Below, piece after piece: positions 15,147 through 19,607 of a stretch of 19,607 nt of DNA. Each line of letters starts with the position of its first letter. Position 1 is the first letter of the stretch. This DNA comes from Clostridia bacterium. GTDB taxonomy: Bacteria; Bacillota; Clostridia; Oscillospirales; Acutalibacteraceae. The DNA lies in contig CAAGBN010000055.1 of assembly GCA_900768075.1 (NCBI GenBank), forward strand, positions 1 through 19,607, read 5' to 3'. The notes beneath the pieces were generated by a model. The model was not told the origin of the DNA. It searched no databases and saw only the letters and a program-made list of their open reading frames with translations. The position numbers and the translations under genes were made by a program.

Positions 15147-15602
15147 ATGAAATGTCCATTTTGCGGCTACGAAGAAAGTAAAGTAATCGACTCAAGACCC
15201 ACTGACGAGGGCGAAAAAATCAGAAGAAGAAGAGAGTGTATCTCCTGCACAAAGAGATTCACAACCTATGAAATAATCGAAACAGTACCCATCGTGGTAG
15301 TAAAGAAGGATAAATCACGTCAGGCATTTGACAGAGTTAAGCTCTTCAACGGTATGCTTCGTGCCTGCGAAAAGAGACCTGTTTCCATCGACCAGATTGA
15401 AAAGGTTGTAACTGACATTGAAACAGAGCTTCAGAATTCACTCGACAGAGAGGTTACATCAGTACATATAGGTGAGCTTGTTATGGATAAGCTTAAGGAG
15501 CTTGATGAGGTAGCCTATGTCCGCTTTGCAAGTGTTTACCGTCAGTTCAAGGATATCAACACCTTTATGGATGAGCTGACCAAGCTTCTTGCAAAAGATT
15601 GA
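15147..15602 (+). CDS. nrdR: Transcriptional repressor NrdR
   Basis: A 151-residue protein, the normal NrdR length. An N-terminal zinc ribbon (Cys3, Cys6, Cys31, Cys34: CPFC and CISC) with the RRRREC motif is followed by an ATP-cone domain (about 49-139). NrdR senses ATP/dATP and represses ribonucleotide reductase genes by binding paired NrdR boxes. No ribonucleotide reductase gene or NrdR-box pair is visible in the window, so the targets lie elsewhere. GAGAGG is 10 bases before the ATG. cysK follows after 16 bases. Confidence 0.97.
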   Translation: MKCPFCGYEESKVIDSRPTDEGEKIRRRRECISCTKRFTTYEIIETVPIVVVKKDKSRQAFDRVKLFNGMLRACEKRPVSIDQIEKVVTDIETELQNSLDREVTSVHIGELVMDKLKELDEVAYVRFASVYRQFKDINTFMDELTKLLAKD

Positions 15603-15618
15603 TTTTTCAGGTGATAAA

Positions 15619-16542
15619 ATGATTTACAGAAACTTTGCCGATCTCGTAGGCAACACTCCTTTACTTAAAGCAGACGGCTTCAGAAAAAATGAGGGCATTT
15701 GTGCTGAGGTTTACACTAAGCTCGAGTGCTTCAACCCTGCAGGCTCTGTGAAAGACAGAGTTGCAGTCAATATGCTCCTTAAGGCAAAAGAAAAGGGACT
15801 TATCAGTGAGGGTGCTACTATAATTGAGCCTACAAGCGGCAACACAGGTATCGGACTTGCTGCTGCGGCAGTGTCCCAAGGCTTTAAGGCTGTGCTTGTT
15901 ATGCCCGAGACTATGAGTGTTGAAAGACAGAAGCTTCTTAAGGCCTACGGTGCCGAGATTGTGCTGACTGAGGGTAGCAAGGGTATGCTCGGTTCTATTG
16001 AAAAGGCAAAGGAATTACAGGAGACTACTCCCAACTCATTTATTCCCTCACAGTTTGATAATCCCGACAACCCTGAAAGCCATGTGCTGACAACGGGTAA
16101 GGAAATCTGGGATGACACTGAGGGCAAGGTTGATATTTTTGTTGCCTGCATCGGTACAGGTGGTACTGTCAGCGGTACAGGTAAGTATCTCAAAAGCAAA
16201 AATTCCGATGTAAAGGTTATCGGTGTTGAGCCTTATGATTCACCTCTTATCACAAAGGGTACAGCAGGGCCTCACGGCATACAGGGTATCGGTGCAAACT
16301 TTATTCCCGACAACCTTGATATGAGTGTCATTGACGAGGTGCTGACGGTTAAGACAGAGGACGCTTTCAGTATGAGCAAGGCTTTTGCCAAGAGTGAGGG
16401 CTTGCTTGTTGGTATTTCTTCGGGTGCTGCACTTATGGCTGCAAAGGAGATTGCAGAAAGACCTGAGAATGAGGGCAAGAAGATAGTGGTGCTTTTACCT
16501 GACAGCGGCGAAAGATATATGAGTGTAAATTTATTTGAATAA
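15619..16542 (+). CDS. cysK: Cysteine synthase A (O-acetylserine sulfhydrylase)
   Basis: A 307-residue PLP enzyme that makes cysteine from O-acetylserine and sulfide. Family marks are LVGNTPLL (9-16), NPAGSVKDR with PLP-binding Lys45, PTSGNTG (71-77) contacting substrate, GTGGT (179-183) holding the PLP phosphate, and SSGA (267-270). Length fits CysK/CysM; PTSGNTG is typical of both, and overall style favours CysK. The ATG at 15619 follows AGGTGA by 4 bases; a TTG at 15589, which would add ten residues and overlap nrdR, is less likely. No T-box leader precedes it, so it probably depends on the upstream promoter. Confidence 0.95.
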   Translation: MIYRNFADLVGNTPLLKADGFRKNEGICAEVYTKLECFNPAGSVKDRVAVNMLLKAKEKGLISEGATIIEPTSGNTGIGLAAAAVSQGFKAVLVMPETMSVERQKLLKAYGAEIVLTEGSKGMLGSIEKAKELQETTPNSFIPSQFDNPDNPESHVLTTGKEIWDDTEGKVDIFVACIGTGGTVSGTGKYLKSKNSDVKVIGVEPYDSPLITKGTAGPHGIQGIGANFIPDNLDMSVIDEVLTVKTEDAFSMSKAFAKSEGLLVGISSGAALMAAKEIAERPENEGKKIVVLLPDSGERYMSVNLFE

Positions 16543-16545
16543 CAT

Positions 16546-16595
16546 CGCGTTTTTGATTACTTTTTCCGCGATAGGAAAAAGTAATGCCTGCCCGG
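16546..16595 (+). repeat. Dispersed hairpin repeat, copy B
   Basis: GCGTTTTTG leads into a perfect 12-bp inverted repeat (ATTACTTTTTCC at 16556-16567 with GGAAAAAGTAAT at 16574-16585), then GCC and a CCCGGCGAG tail. It has the same layout as copy A and likewise starts within a few bases of a stop codon. Confidence 0.7.
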
Positions 16596-16616
16596 CGAGG
16601 GCATTAATAACGTAAC

Positions 16617-16665
16617 GCGATAAAGAAAGGCGAGTAGGAGACTTCCTACCCGCCATTTTAATTTT
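16617..16665. terminator. Repeat-associated hairpin between convergent cysK and mltG
   Basis: GGCGAGTAGGA (16629-16639) pairs with TCCTACCCGCC (16644-16654) with one mismatch and loop GACT. ATTTTAATTTT follows on the plus strand and T-rich TTTCTTTATCG on the minus strand, so it could stop transcription from both sides. Its flanks GCGATAAAGAAAGGCGA and CCTACCCGCCATT are also present at 3209-3250. Confidence 0.6.
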
Positions 16666-16721
16666 CTTTTAGTTATATCAAACGAGGTGATATTTTACAA
16701 TTCCTCATTCCTAATTCATAA

Positions 16722-17579
16722 TTACCCGGCAAGCCCTACCTTGTTGCAGTTGACCTTATGCTGTGCATAGGTGGAGCTGTAATAATAATTTCCATCACTG
16801 TCTGTTACAAAATAATAGTAATCTGTCTCGGCAGGGTACAAGGCAGCCTCAATAGAAGCAAGACCCGGATTGGTGATAGGGCCTGCAGGCAAGCCGAGGC
16901 ACTCGTAGGTGTTATATGTTTCACTGAAAGCCGAGGTGTCGCCTGTGAGATAAGGTGAGTTTTCGATGGTGTTTTTTATATAGTGCTTTGTAACATCGCA
17001 CTGAAGTCGGCTGAAGTGGGGACTGTCAAGTCTGTTATGAAGAACACTTGCAACGTTTTTCACGCTTTCGTTGGTGAAAGACTCTTCCTGTACTATAGAA
17101 GCAAGTGTGATAATCTCATCGAGGGTGTAGCCAAGGGCTTCGGCTCTTTGCTTGTACTCTGCCGTGAGTCTGCGCTCGGTATTATCAAGAAAACGCCTGA
17201 GTGCTCTTTCGGCACTTTCATTCTTATAGAATTCATAGGTGTCAGGGAAAATGTATCCCTCAAGACAGAAAGCTCTTTCTTCGGGATTTGTGATACCCTC
17301 TGTGAAAGAATAACCGAGAGTCTGTATATATTCGTAGTTATTGGTCAATGCTATAAACTCAGAAGCACTGCAGACCTTGCTTTCCTCAAGCTTCTCTGCT
17401 ATCTGCACAAGGGTGAAGCCCTCGGGAAAAGTCACCGTTACCGTCAGTGGCTCTGTTGGAGCAGTCTCGGCAGGCTTGGTAGTAATGAAGGGAATATCGA
17501 CTTTGCCGACGCTCATAGCCAATATTGCAAGTGCAATTATTAAGGGAATAAAATAAATAAGCTTTTTTATTGTAATCAC
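16722..17579 (-). CDS. mltG: Endolytic murein transglycosylase MltG (YceG-like)
   Basis: A 285-residue membrane-anchored enzyme that cleaves nascent peptidoglycan strands. One N-terminal membrane helix (about 6-24) and a Pro/Thr spacer precede a LysM-like subdomain (about 45-85), then the catalytic YceG domain. GYIFPDTYEF (108-117), ASIVQEES (160-167) with catalytic Glu165 or Glu166, and LPAGPITNPGLASIEAAL (230-247) are the family signatures. It is slightly shorter than E. coli MltG. The only in-frame start that keeps the membrane helix is GTG at 17577-17579, with AGGA just one base upstream, closer than normal, so initiation is uncertain. The gene is convergent with cysK and divergent from efp. 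Confidence 0.92.
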   Translation of the reverse strand: MITIKKLIYFIPLIIALAILAMSVGKVDIPFITTKPAETAPTEPLTVTVTFPEGFTLVQIAEKLEESKVCSASEFIALTNNYEYIQTLGYSFTEGITNPEERAFCLEGYIFPDTYEFYKNESAERALRRFLDNTERRLTAEYKQRAEALGYTLDEIITLASIVQEESFTNESVKNVASVLHNRLDSPHFSRLQCDVTKHYIKNTIENSPYLTGDTSAFSETYNTYECLGLPAGPITNPGLASIEAALYPAETDYYYFVTDSDGNYYYSSTYAQHKVNCNKVGLAG

Positions 17580-17720
17580 ATCCTGTGTTTTAAAGTTGAT
17601 TTAATAATCAAATTGTATCATAAAGTTGTCCAAAACAAAATAAAAAAGCTGTTAAATTATGAAAATTGTAAGAAATTGTCATTTTTCTTTCGGTAAAATC
17701 ACTGTATTTTAAAAAAAGAC

Positions 17721-17749
17721 TTGAAAAATACTTCGTTTTGTTATAAAAT
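17721..17749 (+). promoter_or_regulatory. Promoter of efp
   Basis: TTGAAA at 17721-17726, 17 bases, TAAAAT at 17744-17749. GGAGGA at 17771-17776 lies 8 bases before the ATG at 17785. The 205-base mltG-efp gap is AT-rich; no clear mltG promoter was found. Confidence 0.6.
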
Positions 17750-17784
17750 GATTTGGTAAAATTAATTTTCGGAGGAATACTAAT

Positions 17785-18342
17785 ATGGTATCAGCAGGCG
17801 ATTTCAGAAATGGCGTCACATTTGAAATGGATGGCAATGTTCTTCAGATCATTGAATTCCAGCACGTAAAGCCCGGTAAGGGTGCAGCCTTTGTTCGTGC
17901 AAAGGTAAGAAACGTTATCACAGGTTCAGTTATTGAACGTACTTTCAACCCCAGTGAAAAGTTCCCCACAGCTTTCGTTGAAAGAAAGGAAATGGAATAC
18001 TCATACAATGACGGTGATCTTTACTACTTCATGGATCCCGAAAGCTATGAGCTCGTTCCCATCAACGCAAGTGAGCTTTCAGACAACTTCAAGTTTGTAA
18101 AGGAAAACATGGTTTGCCGTATCCTTTCATACAAGGGCAAGGTATTCGGTGTTGAGCCTCCCAACTTTGTTGAGCTTATGGTTGCTAAGACAGATCCCGG
18201 CTTCAAGGGTGATACAGCTACTAACACAACAAAGCCCGCTACACTTGAAACAGGCGCTGAAGTTAAGGTTCCCCTTTTCATCGATGAGGGCGAAATGATT
18301 CAGATCGATACAAGAACAGGCGAATACATGGGTAGAGCATAA
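17785..18342 (+). CDS. efp: Elongation factor P
   Basis: A 185-residue protein of standard EF-P length. It binds between the ribosomal P and E sites and relieves stalling at proline runs. The N-terminal KOW-like domain carries the tip loop HVKPGKGAAFVRAK, with Lys32 at the position modified in other bacteria. The central and C-terminal OB domains include EPPNFVEL and end with IDTRTGEYMGRA, matching the conserved EF-P C-terminus. No modification enzyme gene is nearby. The stop codon TAA starts a small GAAA-capped hairpin (18340-18353). Confidence 0.98.
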   Translation: MVSAGDFRNGVTFEMDGNVLQIIEFQHVKPGKGAAFVRAKVRNVITGSVIERTFNPSEKFPTAFVERKEMEYSYNDGDLYYFMDPESYELVPINASELSDNFKFVKENMVCRILSYKGKVFGVEPPNFVELMVAKTDPGFKGDTATNTTKPATLETGAEVKVPLFIDEGEMIQIDTRTGEYMGRA

Positions 18343-18370
18343 GCGAAAGCTTACCCACGTACCAACACAG

Positions 18371-18388
18371 AAATAGAGCTTTCTATTT
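18371..18388 (+). terminator. Weak AT-rich hairpin between efp and the CD1247-like gene
   Basis: AAATAGA (18371-18377) and TCTATTT (18382-18388) pair perfectly, followed by ATATTTAATTATT. It is too AT-rich to be a firm terminator; partial attenuation between the two genes is possible. Confidence 0.3.
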
Positions 18389-18421
18389 ATATTTAATTAT
18401 TGAGAAAAGGATGTGGACATA

Positions 18422-18868
18422 ATGTCAGTATCAGAAAAAGTTGCATATTTAAGAGGACTTATGGAAGGCCTTGACCTCGACAGCGATTCAAAGGAAGGCA
18501 AGCTCTTTGCTGCTATCGTTGACGCTCTTGATGAAATGGCTTCAGAAATCAGCGACCTCGAAGAAGATATCGAAGATGTAGAAGACGATCTTGATGAGCT
18601 CGAAGAGTACATCGAAGAAGTTGACGAAGCTCTCGGCGAAGTTGAAGAAATCGTTTATGATTTCGACGATGACTGCGATTGCTGCTGCGATGATGATTGT
18701 GATTGCGACTGCTGCGATGACGATTGCATTGAAGCTGTTTGTCCTGCTTGCGATGCAGAAATCTGCATTGATTTCGAGGATATCGACGAAGACGGCAAGG
18801 TAGAATGTCCTGCATGCGGTGAAATTCTCGAGTTCGAGATTGAAGAAGAAATCGAAGACGAAGAATAA
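18422..18868 (+). CDS. CD1247-type acidic protein with zinc ribbon and Cys/Asp cluster
   Basis: A 148-residue, extremely acidic protein. The N-terminus (VSEKVAYLRGLMEGLDLD, SKEGKLFAAIVDALDEMA) matches the CD1247 N-terminal domain I know from clostridial annotations. A Glu/Asp-rich coiled coil (about 41-78) follows. Residues 82-102 are almost only Asp and Cys, with nine Cys (85, 87, 88, 89, 93, 95, 97, 98, 102). The end holds a zinc ribbon with two CPAC motifs (107-110 and 129-132) and an acidic tail. The ATG at 18422 has AAAAGG 11 bases upstream; a GTG at 18413 is too close to that site. Function unknown; metal binding by the ribbon is expected and by the cluster possible. It follows efp by 79 bases. 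Confidence 0.85.
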   Translation: MSVSEKVAYLRGLMEGLDLDSDSKEGKLFAAIVDALDEMASEISDLEEDIEDVEDDLDELEEYIEEVDEALGEVEEIVYDFDDDCDCCCDDDCDCDCCDDDCIEAVCPACDAEICIDFEDIDEDGKVECPACGEILEFEIEEEIEDEE

Positions 18869-18880
18869 TAAATGAAAAAT

Positions 18881-18906
18881 AAGCGACTCGAAAGGGTCGC
18901 TTTTTT
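18881..18906 (+). terminator. Intrinsic terminator after the CD1247-like gene
   Basis: AAGCGAC (18881-18887) pairs with GTCGCTT (18896-18902), extended by a T-G pair, with a short GAAA-containing loop and six T ending at 18906. Confidence 0.85.
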
Positions 18907-18935
18907 ATTGTATAAACAATAAGGAAAGTTTTGGT

Positions 18936-18978
18936 CAAGCTTTTACAAAAGCTTGCAGGGTGCGGGGTGGAGCCCTGC
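18936..18978. repeat. Tandem-hairpin intergenic repeat
   Basis: CAAGCTTTT (18936-18944) and AAAAGCTTG (18947-18955) are perfect complements, followed at once by GCAGGG (18955-18960) pairing with CCCTGC (18973-18978). Sequences of this layout, with a GTTTTGGTCAAGC lead and a GGTGCGGGG core, recur between genes in related gut Clostridia to my recollection. Confidence 0.55.
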
Positions 18979-19017
18979 CACGGTAATGAGATATTGCTAT
19001 ACAATATAATATATAAT

Positions 19018-19050
19018 GCGACGCGACTAAGTTTCGCGTTGCTTTTTCTT
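19018..19050 (+). terminator. Terminator-like hairpin in the terminal intergenic region
   Basis: GCGACGCGA (19018-19026) pairs with TCGCGTTGC (19034-19042), with one G-U pair and a 7-base loop, followed by TTTTTCTTT. It is preceded by two TATAAT-like sites (19005-19010 and 19012-19017), with no good -35 visible. No gene ends just before it. Confidence 0.5.
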
Positions 19051-19150
19051 TATTCCCGCCGAGATGGTTTTGCACAAACCGTTGGTTTGCTACTGACGAA
19101 ACAGATGGTTTTCCTTTCAATATATAATACTTATTAAATTATCGGTCTTT

Positions 19151-19206
19151 CACGCTCAAGCCGCTTGGCTCATACTTTGTCCTGAGCGACAAAGTAAGCA
19201 AAACGC
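19151..19206 (-). repeat. Dispersed hairpin repeat, copy C (inverted)
   Basis: Read on the minus strand it runs GCGTTTTG, TTACTTTGTC, a 6-base loop, GACAAAGTA, then GAGCCAAGCGGCTTGAGCG. The 9-bp stem is 19173-19181 with 19188-19196. It has the same order of parts as copies A and B, with a different stem sequence that still pairs. Confidence 0.65.
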
Positions 19207-19234
19207 TCTTTTGTGCCTGCAGTCCGAAAAAACA

Positions 19235-19324
19235 AAAAATCACCGCCAGGTTGTTATTTATCCCATAGTGCAGGACAAGATGAGAGCTAATACTCTGTTT
19301 CCGGTATCTGTCTCGGTGATTTTT
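19235..19324. repeat. Inverted-repeat-bounded segment
   Basis: AAAAATCACCG (19235-19245) and CGGTGATTTTT (19314-19324) are perfect 11-base complements enclosing 68 bases, with a small AGAG/CTCT hairpin inside. It could be a structured RNA or a small palindromic insertion. The rest of 19325-19607 has no credible gene, apart from the GCAGGCG/CGCCTGC hairpin at 19541-19557 preceded by TGTAGG. Confidence 0.5.
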
Positions 19325-19607
19325 AGATTTCTCCTCTCTGCTTATCATCGGCTTTTTACCGCACGTCTCTGTTTAAAACAGCTTTTCATAAAGGATACCG
19401 CTGCTTTTCTGCTTTCACTAAGTAGCGTTATCGTCTATCACGCTTCGCTGTCTCTGGTCTTTACCGTCTCTCTACCCGACAGTCGCGGGCCGCTGATTTG
19501 TGTGTTTTAGTTAGTTTTCTCAGTGTGGGTGAGATGTAGGGCAGGCGCATCGCCTGCTAAGGTTTCTGACGCTGACTTTTAGTTTGTGCAGGAGGGTGGT
19601 TGCGGCT

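Noticed and set aside
15589..15618. TTG start for cysK overlapping nrdR
   Set aside because: ATG at 15619 gives the usual CysK N-terminus and has AGGTGA upstream.
17596..17611. Palindrome TTGATT-TAAT-AATCAA upstream of mltG as an operator
   Set aside because: Short and AT-only in an AT-rich gap; expected by chance and not placed against a convincing promoter.
18549..19004. Arg/His-rich reading frame on the minus strand
   Set aside because: It is the antisense shadow of the Asp/Glu/Cys-rich CD1247-like gene and runs through the terminator.
19211..19510. 99-residue plus-strand reading frame in the terminal region
   Set aside because: No ribosome site, covers the repeat segments, and its composition does not resemble the neighbouring genes.
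1..19607. CRISPR arrays, transposases, phage genes, tRNA or rRNA genes
   Set aside because: Looked for regular direct repeats with spacers, transposase or integrase motifs and conserved RNA sequences; none seen.

Overview
The window looks like chromosomal DNA from an uncultured or gut Clostridia, most likely the Ruminococcus/Oscillospiraceae group. Supporting this are AGGAGG-type ribosome binding sites, near-consensus sigma-A promoters, a CD1247-type acidic zinc-ribbon protein next to elongation factor P, and hairpin-rich intergenic repeats. This assignment is inference from gene content and style. The first 19 bases are the 3' end of an Illumina TruSeq adapter, so the left edge is a contig end carrying adapter and not genomic sequence.

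Layout. (1) 20-3056: tail of a truncated gene, a sigma-A promoter, a yybP-ykoY (Mn2+) riboswitch with a strong terminator, and a P2A-type cation ATPase. (2) 3057-3457: a 400-base intergenic repeat cluster. (3) 3458-5152: a secreted LCAT-like alpha/beta hydrolase with Cys where Ser is normally the nucleophile. (4) 5369-7861: a large protein resembling GH57/GH38 glycoside hydrolases. (5) 7862-8162: a three-armed cloverleaf inverted repeat and a perfect consensus promoter. (6) 8163-9863: an acyl-CoA synthetase. (7) 10007-10897: an unrecognised protein behind a promoter overlapped by a perfect palindrome. (8) 10987-13048: an HSL-type esterase and a split CHR (chromate-type) transporter pair, apparently one operon. 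(9) 13149-14198: a sigma-70 region 2 domain fused to an acidic linker, one membrane helix and an ankyrin-like outer domain. (10) 14317-16542: a sugar isomerase-like TIM barrel, nrdR and cysK in close succession. (11) 16722-17579, minus strand: mltG, convergent with cysK. (12) 17785-18868: efp and the CD1247-like protein. (13) 18869-19607: over 700 bases of intergenic repeats and hairpins with no credible gene.

How it fits together. Most genes are single transcription units with their own promoter and hairpin terminator, mixing housekeeping functions (NrdR, CysK, MltG, EF-P) with accessory ones. No mobile element, CRISPR array, tRNA or rRNA is visible. The most unusual protein is the membrane-anchored sigma-region-2 fusion. 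The most unusual non-coding items are the cloverleaf at 7904-7988 and a dispersed hairpin repeat present three times (3061-3118, 16546-16595, 19151-19206). The clearest regulatory element is the Mn2+ riboswitch, which suggests the ATPase exports manganese, even though its motifs alone would be called Ca2+-ATPase.
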